Program-made: the position numbers and the translations under genes
NCBI RefSeq assembly: GCF_014647675.1
Contig: NZ_BMPQ01000004.1
Span: forward strand, 1-64,000
DNA length: 64,000 nt
Direction of reading: 5' to 3'
Origin: Streptomyces flaveus
GTDB taxonomy: Bacteria; Actinomycetota; Actinomycetes; Streptomycetales; Streptomycetaceae
The notes under the pieces: generated by a model
The model's input: only the letters and a program-made list of their open reading frames with translations
Told to the model about the DNA's origin: nothing
The model's database searches: none
Shown: positions 42,901 through 50,374 of the stretch, in pieces
Numbering within the stretch: the stretch's first letter is position 1
Layout: each line of letters opens with the position of its first letter

Positions 42901-43677
42901 GGCCACCCGGTCCGTACCGCGGCCGACGGCACCACGGCGCTCGCCCTGATCGCCGAGGAGGAACCGCACCTGGTGATCGCGCAGCGGACGCTCGCGGACA
43001 TGGACGGGTTCGACTTCGTCGACCGGATACGGGTGGCGGAAGGACGCCTCTCCGAAGGGCGGCTCGCCGAAGGAGGCTTCGAGGGACCGGGACCGGGACT
43101 GGCCGGCGGGCACCTTCTCGGAGGGCGCCCGCCGTGCCCCGTACTGTTGCTCAGCACCGAAGGGTTCACCCACGCCGACGCCCACCGCGCCAAGTCCCAT
43201 CCCGGTCTCGTCCTCCTCGACCGCGACATCCTCACCCCGGACGAGACCGCCCGGCTGGTCGTCACGATGACGGGCGACGGGGCGCAGGCCGCCGGACGGA
43301 ACCGGGCTCTCGTCCACCAGGCCCTGGTCTGCCTCCAGACGCACTACCGCCGGCGGATCTCGCGCTGGCAGATCGCCCAGGCCGTCGGCGTCAGCGCCGA
43401 TCATCTCGGCCGGCTCTTCCACCAGCAGTACGGCCTCACGGTGTGGGAGTACCTGACGCGCCTTCGGATCCAGCGGGCCTGCGAGCAGTTGCGCGGCAGC
43501 GAGGACAGCATCCAGAGCGTGGCGCGGGCGGTGGGTTTCACCGACCGGGCGTACTTCAGCCGTGTCTTCCGCAGGGTGACCGGCGTCGCGCCGCACGCCT
43601 ACCGCACGGCCGGTCCCGTCGTCGGCCCTCGGCCGCGGGACGCGGACACGGGGCTCATTGAGAAGGCGGGTTCATGA
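39997..43677 (+). CDS. Giant AraC family regulator with LacI-type sensor, degenerate kinase and receiver domains
   Basis: A 1226-residue regulator. The ATG at 39997 has GTGAGG five bases upstream. Order: LacI/PBP1-type sugar-binding domain without its DNA-binding part (about 20-310, GLVTANIHLGVGATLWSGAL; VVGFNDSPEARLSEPPLTSV), linker and GAF-like region (about 330-610), histidine-kinase-like core (about 615-810), receiver-like domain (about 940-1075) and AraC HTH (about 1105-1210, SRWQIAQAVGVSADHLGRLF; ARAVGFTDRAYFSRVFRRVT). The kinase H-box reads TQELRGPL with Gln634 in place of histidine, and the receiver reads LVIAQRTL with Gln996 in place of aspartate. It probably senses a sugar directly, perhaps from pectin. 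Confidence 0.85.
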   Translation: MAEQGPASGAGLREAAERLTIGLVTANIHLGVGATLWSGALRAAERDDVNLVCFPGGPLRPGGEASRSALYELVDRARLDGVVCWSSTLGLPASGDHAERLLRSLRQLPVVSLNHALEGVDDHETLTLDSYAGMRELVGHLVARHGVRRPACIRGPLTNPVSFGRYRAYTQALAQYRLPAERQLVCAAGDFAAGAGASAMRVLLDARGLRPGVDFDAVVACSDVLAADALRLLAERGIRVPEDVAVVGFNDSPEARLSEPPLTSVSLPFAELGGLAVDTLVARLRGDRAPDRTAVAGAVVVRRSCGCPSPLVAQASVGGGAPVDGRLSDGSGSEGPGSYDEVFAVLPCAGRELAAAFRADADPTPADAGPAADADGPGVHGPGVQGFLPMLERLLGQQVRRPDTVAAWERALLEIRDDAVRCLPEPARVRGERLLAQARLLAADASRRLLEYERWLDAQEAGRLREFGTALATVVDLDGLGEVLERHAVAGGLPGCRVVLYEDAWDRLSGPGPGRGLARVLPVPSASGDRDGARPEPDPYPAHLLLPDELLPEADRFTFVLEPLHVGDEQLGFAVFESGTGHEADRRGSLYRALGDQISAALKGIRLFAEVRRARDAAERASTFKTRLLTQVTQELRGPLEEIRRHAGTEAGGDEAGGGEALQLVHRDADRLLRLVDDLLEWSRTGTDELGLSPQLIDPRPVLVKAFRAVAATAPGGADWSLVLPRRLPAVLADREQLTRAVCHVLDAAARADTQGGVVLTARTAPTSVRVTVTAVADPSADPRSGEAEGAGLGSTTARRLVMLHGGSYAVGDSPPHIRLTVDLPLPAAPGPRAPSAGAGRTLLAVGTGRPAGDVAALARQHRLRLRPVDPDPDPDADADPPTGERTVAAVVWDAEAAGPEEWWVAQRLHDEPALSGTPFVLFGATGEDLAQALRGQRPSKSPRPVIVVDGATPSRERLRRSVATALRGHPVRTAADGTTALALIAEEEPHLVIAQRTLADMDGFDFVDRIRVAEGRLSEGRLAEGGFEGPGPGLAGGHLLGGRPPCPVLLLSTEGFTHADAHRAKSHPGLVLLDRDILTPDETARLVVTMTGDGAQAAGRNRALVHQALVCLQTHYRRRISRWQIAQAVGVSADHLGRLFHQQYGLTVWEYLTRLRIQRACEQLRGSEDSIQSVARAVGFTDRAYFSRVFRRVTGVAPHAYRTAGPVVGPRPRDADTGLIEKAGS

Positions 43678-43778
43678 ATGCGTGCGGGTTCTTCTGTTGG
43701 ACGGGCGATCTTCTCAGGCCCGATGCTGGAGGCTCGGCATCGCACTGAAGTCCCACGGGCACCACTGAAAGAGACACC

Positions 43779-44762
43779 ATGGAACAGCGGGTAATCGGCA
43801 GGATCGACCAGCAGGTCTCCGTCGTCGGCCTCGGCACCTGGCAGCTGGGCGCCGACTGGGGAGAGGTCAAGGAGGAGGACGCGCTCGCCGTGCTGGACGC
43901 CGCCGTCGACAGCGGCGTGACCTTCTTCGACACCGCCGACGTGTACGGCGACGGTCGCAGCGAGCAGCTCATCGGCCGCTATCTTCGCGAACGCCCGGAC
44001 GCGGACCTCTTCGTCGCCACGAAGATGGGCCGCCGTGTGGCGCAGGAGCCGGCGCACTACATCCTGGACAACTTCCGTGCCTGGACGGACCGTTCGCGTA
44101 CGAACCTGGGTGTGGACACGCTCGATCTCGTACAGCTGCACTGCCCGCCCACACCCGTCTACTCCTCCGACGCGGTCTTCGACGCCCTGGACACTCTCGT
44201 CGAGGAGCAGCGCATCGCCGCGTACGGCGTCAGCGTGGAGACCTGTGAGGAGGCGCTGACCGCGATCGCCAGGCCCGGCACGGCCAGTGTCCAGATCATC
44301 TTCAACGCCTTCCGGCTCAAGCCGCTGGAGGCGGTGCTCCCGGCCGCCGCCGAGGCGGGCGTGGGCATCATCGCGCGGGTGCCGCTGGCCTCCGGGCTGC
44401 TGTCCGGCAAGTACACCAAGGACACCGTCTTCCCGGCCGACGACCACCGCACGTTCAACCGGCACGGCGAGTCCTTCGACCAGGGCGAGACGTTCTCCGG
44501 CGTCGACTACGAGTCGGGGCTCGAAGCGGCCGCGGAGTTCGCGGCACTCGCCCCGGAGGGAGCCACGCCCGCGCAGACCGCCCTGCGCTGGATCATCCAG
44601 CAGCCCGGCGTGACCTCGGTCATCCCCGGCGCCCGCTCTCCCGAGCAGGCACGGGCGAACGCGGAGGCCGCCGCGCTGACGCCACTGCCGGACGCGACGC
44701 TCGACGCCGCACGGGAGCTGTACGACCGCAGCATCCGGGCGCAGGTCCACCACCGCTGGTAG
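43779..44762 (+). CDS. Aldo/keto reductase
   Basis: A 327-residue TIM-barrel oxidoreductase. The catalytic tetrad is D51, Y56, K82 and H121 (FFDTADVYGDG, VATKMG, VQLHCPP), and the NADPH-binding end is present (TSVIPGARSPEQARANAEAA). The ATG has only a modest GAGA-type site upstream. Members reduce carbonyls with NADPH; the closest-looking group is the YajO/general stress type (substrate unknown). It follows the large regulator after 101 bp and ends at a bidirectional hairpin. Confidence 0.9.
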   Translation: MEQRVIGRIDQQVSVVGLGTWQLGADWGEVKEEDALAVLDAAVDSGVTFFDTADVYGDGRSEQLIGRYLRERPDADLFVATKMGRRVAQEPAHYILDNFRAWTDRSRTNLGVDTLDLVQLHCPPTPVYSSDAVFDALDTLVEEQRIAAYGVSVETCEEALTAIARPGTASVQIIFNAFRLKPLEAVLPAAAEAGVGIIARVPLASGLLSGKYTKDTVFPADDHRTFNRHGESFDQGETFSGVDYESGLEAAAEFAALAPEGATPAQTALRWIIQQPGVTSVIPGARSPEQARANAEAAALTPLPDATLDAARELYDRSIRAQVHHRW

Positions 44763-44768
44763 CGGGGA

Positions 44769-44814
44769 GGGGCGGTCAGCAGGCGTACGGACCCTCTCGC
44801 CACCTGACCGCCCC
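44769..44814. terminator. Hairpin between convergent reductase and methyltransferase genes
   Basis: An 11-bp perfect stem, GGGGCGGTCAG / CTGACCGCCCC, with a 24-base loop fills the gap between the two convergent stop codons. Confidence 0.7.
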
Positions 44815-44826
44815 GGCGCCGTACCG

Positions 44827-45636
44827 CTACGGCTTGCGGCCCACCCCGCCGTAGGCGTCGACCACCGACACGCCGGATTCCGGGCGCCACTCGGTGACCT
44901 GGACGACGCCGGGCTCGGCCAGTTCCAGCCCGTCGAAGAACCCGGCGATCTCCTCCACGCTGCGTACGTAGTACGGAACGGCCCCGCTCTCGTTGTACGC
45001 GTTCGACGCGGCGATCATGCCCTCGCTGGTCGCGGTGCTGTCACTGATCACCAGGTAACTGCCGGACGGCAGACCGGCCATGAGACGCGCGACCAGTGCC
45101 CGGGCCTGGTCGTAATCGGCAACATGGCCCAGGGTGTTGAGAATCATCAGGGCGACGGGCTTCGAGAAGTCCAGCGTGCTCGCCGCCGCCTTGAGGATGG
45201 CCTCGGGCTCGTAGAAGTCGGCGTCGATGTACGCCGTTTCGCCTTCAGGCGTGCTGGTGAGCAGCGCGCGGGCGTGCGCGAGCACCATGGGGTCGTTGTC
45301 GACGTACACGATCCGCGAGTCCGGCGCCACGCTCTGGGCCACCTCGTGGGTATTGTCGGCGGTCGGCAGTCCGGTGCCGATGTCGAGGAACTGCCGGATG
45401 CCCTGTTCGCCGGCCAGATGCCGGACGGCCCGCCCGAGGAACTGGCGGCTCGTGCGCGCCACGTCCACGAGGCCGGGGAAGATCTCCTTGATGTGGTCCC
45501 CGATCTCGCGGTCCACCTCGTAGTTGTCCTTGCCGCCCACGAAGTAGTTCCAGAAACGCGCGGAGTGCGGCTTGCTCGTGTCGATCCGGGCGCGTATCTC
45601 GGCAGCGGCGGCGAGCTGGGGGTCTTGATCGGACAC
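44827..45636 (-). CDS. DUF574/Methyltransf_19-type SAM-dependent methyltransferase
   Basis: A 269-residue protein from a GTG at 45636 with AGGAGG seven bases upstream. The opening RIDTSKPHSARFWNYFVGGK and DNYEVDREIG is the hallmark of the large Streptomyces DUF574 family. The SAM-binding core is IRQFLDIGTGLPTADNTHEV followed by VYVDNDPMVLAHARALL. The targets of the family are not known; Streptomyces genomes usually carry many copies, some near regulators with HTH_31 domains. It lies downstream of the BtrH-like gene and a possible small ORF on the same strand. Confidence 0.88.
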   Translation of the reverse strand: MSDQDPQLAAAAEIRARIDTSKPHSARFWNYFVGGKDNYEVDREIGDHIKEIFPGLVDVARTSRQFLGRAVRHLAGEQGIRQFLDIGTGLPTADNTHEVAQSVAPDSRIVYVDNDPMVLAHARALLTSTPEGETAYIDADFYEPEAILKAAASTLDFSKPVALMILNTLGHVADYDQARALVARLMAGLPSGSYLVISDSTATSEGMIAASNAYNESGAVPYYVRSVEEIAGFFDGLELAEPGVVQVTEWRPESGVSVVDAYGGVGRKP

Positions 45637-45681
45637 GAAAGTGCCTCCTGCGCATCGTTGTGCGGTCAACGAACACCAAAC

Positions 45682-45837
45682 TTAGTCGAACGAGGGGGAG
45701 TTGCAGGTCAGATCCAGCCCTGCTGCCAGACATGGTGGGCGGCATCTCCAGGTCGAGTAAGGCCCTTCGCCGAGTGGTGCGGCGTCATAGACGTACTCGT
45801 CGCCGTCGAACTGCTCTTCCTGGCGCAGCCGTGTCAA
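45682..45837 (-). CDS. Possible 51-residue small protein downstream of BtrH-like gene
   Basis: A TTG at 45837, four bases after the stop of the BtrH-like gene, opens a 51-codon frame with Streptomyces-like third-position bias in its first half. It begins with an acidic region (RLRQEEQFDGDEYVYDAAPL) and ends in a segment with three cysteines (RCRPPCLAAGLDLTCNSPSF). There is no clear Shine-Dalgarno, but coupling to the preceding stop is possible. No family recognised; it may be a small peptide or a non-coding frame. Confidence 0.35.
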   Translation of the reverse strand: MTRLRQEEQFDGDEYVYDAAPLGEGPYSTWRCRPPCLAAGLDLTCNSPSFD

Positions 45838-45841
45838 GGGA

Positions 45842-46759
45842 TCACATCAGCGCGGCGCCCAACTCGTCGTACCCGGTCGCCAGTTGCCGCAGTGCACTGG
45901 CGGCCGACCGCGTGTCACCCACGACGAGTCCGTACTGCACGCTGCCGAGCAGCCGCGCTTGACGCTCCGCGACTTCGGAGGCGCGTATCTCGCCGATCTC
46001 GGCCAGCCAGAGCGAGGCGTCGGCGAGACGCCCGGTGCCGACCCGGATGGCGAACTCGGTGAGGTGGCTGAGGGTACGGCCGCCCAACCCGGTCTGTACG
46101 TCGTCCGCGAGCCGCTCCACCGCGGCGGCACCGCCGTCCTTCGAGGGCCTGCTGGTTCCGCTGTGTTGGCCCGTGAGCCATCCCAGTGCGGCGGGCAGGG
46201 ACCGACGCAGAGCCGTGGTCGCATCGACCTGCTCGTTGCGCCGGAAGTCGCTGCGCATGGTGAACGGGCCCGCGCAGTCCGGCAGTTGCTCCTGCCAGGC
46301 CGCGACGAAGGCATCGACGGGCAACGTGGCGAAGGGGAAGCCGGCGGGATCGTGGAAGAGGACCGTACGGTCGTCGACGCCGAGCACCGCCACCCAGTGG
46401 TCGCCACCGTTGGCGGTGCCACTCGACCAGGGCTGGTGCAGAAGCAGTCCGACGTCCACGGGGCCGACCAGCACCGGCCCTTGCCCGGTCGCCTCCCGCA
46501 GGCGGCCGACGGCCTCTGCCGCCGTACCGCCCGTGGTGCGGCGGCAGGTCCAGCCGAGCAGCCCGATGGCCTGGTCGAGGCCGAGATCGGGGTTCCAGCC
46601 GAGCGGATCGAAGTACGGCAGGCCGCCCTCGAACTGTGCGCCGAAGGGCGAGCCGGTCAGAACCTCGATCGCCGAGGGTGGCGGCGCATCCGGGTCCAAG
46701 ACCATGGCGAGCGAGTTCGCGTAGCAGTACGGGGTCGCACCCTGAAAGGCAGTTGGCAT
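45842..46759 (-). CDS. BtrH N-terminal / C39-like papain-fold protein
   Basis: A 305-residue cytoplasmic protein. The N-terminal half looks like the BtrH/C39-like cysteine fold: C12 in TPYCYANSLAMVL, histidine in GGDHWVAVLGVDD and aspartate in VLFHDPAG. In BtrH this fold transfers an acyl chain from a carrier protein to butirosin; other members are peptidase-like. The C-terminal half is helical (TEFAIRVGTGRLADASLWLA) and ends GAALM. No carrier protein or biosynthetic partner is adjacent. The ATG has a weak AGGGTTGG site. The role is unknown, and acyltransferase or peptidase activity is inference. Confidence 0.65.
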   Translation of the reverse strand: MPTAFQGATPYCYANSLAMVLDPDAPPPSAIEVLTGSPFGAQFEGGLPYFDPLGWNPDLGLDQAIGLLGWTCRRTTGGTAAEAVGRLREATGQGPVLVGPVDVGLLLHQPWSSGTANGGDHWVAVLGVDDRTVLFHDPAGFPFATLPVDAFVAAWQEQLPDCAGPFTMRSDFRRNEQVDATTALRRSLPAALGWLTGQHSGTSRPSKDGGAAAVERLADDVQTGLGGRTLSHLTEFAIRVGTGRLADASLWLAEIGEIRASEVAERQARLLGSVQYGLVVGDTRSAASALRQLATGYDELGAALM

Positions 46760-46910
46760 GCACCAACCCTGACATTTTCAATTTTTCACCACCAGGCCTG
46801 CGCCTCCGCCAGAACGAGGGGTTCCTTTCCCCAAGCCCGCCCCTTCCCGAAGCTGGGGGCTGCGCCCCCAGGCCCCCGCCAGGGGGTGGTGGGTGACATG
46901 TCGTGTCGCG

Positions 46911-46957
46911 GCTGCGGGTGCGTCGTGGCTGGTCGCGCAGTTCCCCGCGCCCCTGAA
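46911..46957 (+). repeat. Interspersed repeat family B, copy 2
   Basis: A 47-bp copy differing at one base from 30400-30446. It lies in the gene-free stretch upstream of the BtrH-like gene. Confidence 0.75.
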
Positions 46958-47087
46958 AAGCAAAAGCCTGCGGCTTCCCGCGCCCCAGAAAAGTTCGCGC
47001 CCTGAGCAAGTCCGCGCCCCGGGCGAGCCCGCCCCGGGGGAGCCCGCACCCCTACGCACCCGCAGTTTCTCTCCGGTGGGAGGGGGC

Positions 47088-47199
47088 GTGGGCCGGTGCG
47101 TCGTATGCCCGTCGCTTAGGTCCGGTCTCGGAGGACCAGGACCGTGTACCAGCTAAGGGCCGTATGCCCGGCCTGCGACGGGCTGACGCACCGGCCCAC
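47088..47199. repeat. 112-bp inverted-repeat element
   Basis: The left arm has GTGGGCCGGTGCGTC (47088-47102) and GCCCGTCGC (47107-47115). The right arm has the exact complements GCGACGGGC (47175-47183) and GACGCACCGGCCCAC (47185-47199). A CTTAG/CTAAG pair lies further inside. It could be a large terminator for the upstream AraC gene, a structured RNA or a miniature mobile element. Confidence 0.6.
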
Positions 47200-47221
47200 G
47201 ACCCCGCACCCCCCACCCACC

Positions 47222-47265
47222 CAGGGGCGCGGGGAACTGCGCGACCAGCCACAGACGGCCCGCAG
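47222..47265 (-). repeat. Interspersed repeat family B, copy 3 (inverted, diverged)
   Basis: The reverse complement matches GGCTGGTCGCGCAGTTCCCC and the CGCGCCCCTG end of the other copies, with changes in the first third. It sits next to the inverted-repeat element. Confidence 0.65.
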
Positions 47266-47348
47266 TCGCCAACGGACTGAACCCATCACCCCCGTAGGCG
47301 CCCCGCCCAACCGCCGGAGGCACCCCGCGGGGAACGCTGTGAGCCTCG

Positions 47349-48227
47349 TCAACCCTCGCGGCGCAGGACGGCCGGTGTCGTACCGAGGTGGGAACGGATC
47401 ACCCGGGTCAGGTGCTCCTGGTGGGAGAAGCCGCACATCGCCGCCACCTGTGCGATGGGCATGTCCCCCGCACGCAGCAAGCGGGCGGCCTGCTCCACGC
47501 GCAGGCCCGTGAGGTACCGATGGGGAGGGCACCCCGTGCGGGCCTTGAAACGCCGGGCGAACTGGCTGACGCTCAGCCCCGCCGCCGAGGCAAGGTCCGC
47601 CAACGACAAGGGCTCGGCGAGCCGGGCGTCGAGGAGTTCCCGAACGGCCGCGAACTGGCGGTCGCTGAGCCCGCCCGGCCGTCCCGACCGCTCGGCGTCC
47701 TGCCGGCGAACGCTGTGCCGCCGGGCCAGGTGGGCGGCGGTCATGAGCGCGAGCTGATCCACATAGGTGCGCCCACTGGGCTCCCAGCGTCGCATGACAC
47801 CGTCGAGTGTCAGGGCGAGTTGCTCCAGCAGCGGGTCCGTGCCCCCGAACTCCTCCTTGAGCCGCACCGGTCGGCCGTCGTCCGCGGTGGCCTGGAGAGC
47901 CGCGTCCGACACATAGACGTGCACGGTGTTCAACAGCCCGCCGAGTTCCACGTCCAGCTCGGTGTCAGCAGGGTGCAGAAACAGGCCGCCGCGGGGCACC
48001 TGCCGTGCGGCGGTCAGACCTCGGCGTCCCCTTCTGACGGTGACCGGGCCGTCCAGATGCAGGATCACCAGGTGGCTGCGGGCTCCCGGGAAGGACTCGC
48101 GGTACGGCAACTCCCGCTGCGTGGACACGTACAGCCGATCCCAGCCGAGCCCCTCGCTGCTGCGGACCGGGCGCACCCCTGGCAGAGCCAGGATTCCATT
48201 GGTGTCTCCCAGCCCGAGCTCGCTCAT
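47349..48227 (-). CDS. AraC family transcriptional regulator
   Basis: A 292-residue regulator from an ATG at 48227. The N-terminal cupin-like region (SHLVILHLDGPVTVRRGRRG; RQVPRGGLFLHPADTELDVE) probably senses the effector. The C-terminal AraC double HTH is clear (LADLASAAGLSVSQFARRFK; VAAMCGFSHQEHLTRVIRSH). It is divergent from the hydroxyquinol gene pair across 167 bp and most likely activates it in response to an aromatic compound such as resorcinol; this is inferred from position. An extended minus-strand frame upstream of the ATG lacks a ribosome binding site. Confidence 0.88.
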   Translation of the reverse strand: MSELGLGDTNGILALPGVRPVRSSEGLGWDRLYVSTQRELPYRESFPGARSHLVILHLDGPVTVRRGRRGLTAARQVPRGGLFLHPADTELDVELGGLLNTVHVYVSDAALQATADDGRPVRLKEEFGGTDPLLEQLALTLDGVMRRWEPSGRTYVDQLALMTAAHLARRHSVRRQDAERSGRPGGLSDRQFAAVRELLDARLAEPLSLADLASAAGLSVSQFARRFKARTGCPPHRYLTGLRVEQAARLLRAGDMPIAQVAAMCGFSHQEHLTRVIRSHLGTTPAVLRREG

Positions 48228-48394
48228 GCCCCACAGTCTCTCCGTCCCCGGCGGAAGCAGGCAAGGACGGCCCCGCACAGCGTCAGCCGCTGCTTTTGTG
48301 CAGAGGGACGCCGCGAACGTGCAGGAAAGGCGGCCGCACGGGCCTGAATACTGCGGCACACGCCCCTGACACCCGCAGTGTGGAGAGCAGCTTC

Positions 48395-50338
48395 ATGAGG
48401 AGTTTCGTGCACACAGCCAGCCGGAGCCGCGTGCTGTTCGGGGCGGGCACGGTCCGGCGGGTCCGCGAGGAGGCGGAGCGGCTGGGTGCATTCCGGGTAC
48501 TGCTGCTCTCCGACGGGTCACCGGCACTGCGGAAGGACACCGAACGCCTGCGTGAAGATCTGGGCGACCTGGTGGCGGCCGAGTTCGACGGTGCGGCCAT
48601 GCACACCCCGGTCGAGGTGACCGAGCGGGTGCTGGAGCTGGTGCGTGACCAGGGAGTCGACTGCCTGGTGGCGATCGGCGGCGGCTCGACGACGGGCCTG
48701 TCGAAGGCATTGGCGGTACGTACGGACCTGCCGCAGCTCATCGTGCCGACGACCTACGCCGGTTCCGAGGTCACACCCGTGCTCGGCGAGACGGTGGACG
48801 GCCGGAAGACCACCCGGTCCTCACCCGCGATCCTGCCGGAAACGGTCGTGTACGACGTGGAGCTCACCCTCGGTCTCCCCGTCACGGCTTCCGTGACCAG
48901 CGGCGTCAACGCGCTGGCCCACGCCGTGGAAGCCCTCTACTCGCCGGACGCCGACCCGGTCACCGATGCCATGGCCCTGGAGGCGGTCGCCGCGATCGCC
49001 CGTGCGCTGCCCGCCGTCCACGACGACCCGTCCGACGTGGAGGCACGGGCGGAGCTGCTGCAAGCGGCGTGGCTGGCGGGCGTCTGCCTCGGGGCCGTCG
49101 GCATGGGACTGCACCACAAGCTCTGTCACACATTGGGCGGCACTTTCGGTCTGCCGCACGCCGAGACCCACACCGTGGTCCTTCCGCACGCCATGGCGTA
49201 CAACGCGCCCGCAGCTCCGGAGGCGATGGAACGCATCGCCCGCGCACTGGGCGTGGACGACGCGCCCACCGGCGTCTTCGACCTGATCCACCGGGTCGGC
49301 GGCCCGACGTCGCTGCGCGATCTCGGCATGACCGAAGCCGACCTGGACCACGCGGCGGAACTGGCCACCGCACAGCCGTATCCGAACCCGCGCGAGCTGA
49401 CCCGTGCCGGTATCGCGGACCTGCTGCGGGACGCCTGGCAGGGCAACCGCCCCGCCGTGTCCGCAGCCGACCCCCTGAGCCCGCTGACCGATGAGGTCGT
49501 GGCGAGCTTCGATGGCTGCGCCAACCCGCGGCTCAGGCAGTTGCTGACCGATCTTGCCCGCACCCTGCACGCCTACACGATCCGCAACGACCTGACCCCG
49601 CAGGAGTGGCAGCAAGCCATCGCCTTCCTCACCGAGGCCGGCCACATCACCACCGACACGCGGCAGGAGTTCATCCTCCTCTCCGACACGCTCGGGGTGT
49701 CCAGCGTGGTCGACGCCCTCGCCAACTCCCGTACTCCCGACACCACTTCCTCGGCGATCCTCGGCCCCTTCTACGTGGCCGGGCCGCCCGCCGCCGAACA
49801 CGGCAGTGACATCGCGGGAGGGTTCACGGGTACGCCGCTGTGGTCGGACATCAAGGTGACCGACCCGGAGGGGAAACCGGTCGCCGGTGCCGTCGTGGAC
49901 GTCTGGCAGTCCAACGAGGACGGTTTCTACGACGTCCAACTCCCCGATCTGGACGGGCCGGTGCTGCGCGCCCGGTTCACCACCGACGCCGACGGGCGGT
50001 TCACGTTCTGGTCGATCCTCCCGTCGGAGTACCCGATCCCGGACGACGGTCCGGTCGGCAGGATGCTCTCCGCCGTGGGCCGTCACCCGTACCGCGCACC
50101 GCATGTGCACTTCCTGATCAACGCCCCCGGACACCAGCCGCTGATCACCCAGCTGTTCGTGCGGGGCGGGGCCTACCTCGACGGAGCCCCCGGGCAGCGC
50201 GACGCCGTCTTCGGCGTCAAGGACGACCTGATCACCGACTTCACCCCGCGCACCGGCCCGACACCCGACGGCCGGGCGGTGGACGGTGAGTGGCGCCTGC
50301 TCGAGTTCACCTTCCGCATCGCACGTCTCGGGCACTGA
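48395..50338 (+). CDS. Bifunctional maleylacetate reductase / hydroxyquinol 1,2-dioxygenase fusion
   Basis: A 647-residue fusion of two consecutive pathway enzymes. The ATG at 48395 has GGAGAG seven bases upstream. Residues 1-350 are an iron-alcohol-dehydrogenase-type maleylacetate reductase (FGAGTVRRVREEAERLG; AIGGGSTTGLSKAL; VPTTYAGSEVTPV; metal-site histidines around GLHHKLCHTLGGTFGLPHAE). Residues about 357-647 are an intradiol dioxygenase of the hydroxyquinol class, with its N-terminal dimer helices and iron-ligand region (SAILGPFYVAG; SEYPIP; GRHPYRAPHVHFLI). The dioxygenase opens hydroxyquinol to maleylacetate and the reductase makes 3-oxoadipate. The flavin hydroxylase follows in the same transcript. 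Confidence 0.9.
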   Translation: MRSFVHTASRSRVLFGAGTVRRVREEAERLGAFRVLLLSDGSPALRKDTERLREDLGDLVAAEFDGAAMHTPVEVTERVLELVRDQGVDCLVAIGGGSTTGLSKALAVRTDLPQLIVPTTYAGSEVTPVLGETVDGRKTTRSSPAILPETVVYDVELTLGLPVTASVTSGVNALAHAVEALYSPDADPVTDAMALEAVAAIARALPAVHDDPSDVEARAELLQAAWLAGVCLGAVGMGLHHKLCHTLGGTFGLPHAETHTVVLPHAMAYNAPAAPEAMERIARALGVDDAPTGVFDLIHRVGGPTSLRDLGMTEADLDHAAELATAQPYPNPRELTRAGIADLLRDAWQGNRPAVSAADPLSPLTDEVVASFDGCANPRLRQLLTDLARTLHAYTIRNDLTPQEWQQAIAFLTEAGHITTDTRQEFILLSDTLGVSSVVDALANSRTPDTTSSAILGPFYVAGPPAAEHGSDIAGGFTGTPLWSDIKVTDPEGKPVAGAVVDVWQSNEDGFYDVQLPDLDGPVLRARFTTDADGRFTFWSILPSEYPIPDDGPVGRMLSAVGRHPYRAPHVHFLINAPGHQPLITQLFVRGGAYLDGAPGQRDAVFGVKDDLITDFTPRTGPTPDGRAVDGEWRLLEFTFRIARLGH

Positions 50339-50374
50339 CCCCACGATCGACTGATGAGTACAGACGGAGACAGC

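Larger units (their letters stand above)
46760..47348. other. 589-bp repeat-rich intergenic region
   Basis: Contains two family B repeats in opposite orientation, a GGGGGCTGCGCCCCC palindrome near 46854, several CGCGCCC-type short repeats and a long inverted repeat. No protein gene is supported. Confidence 0.65.
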
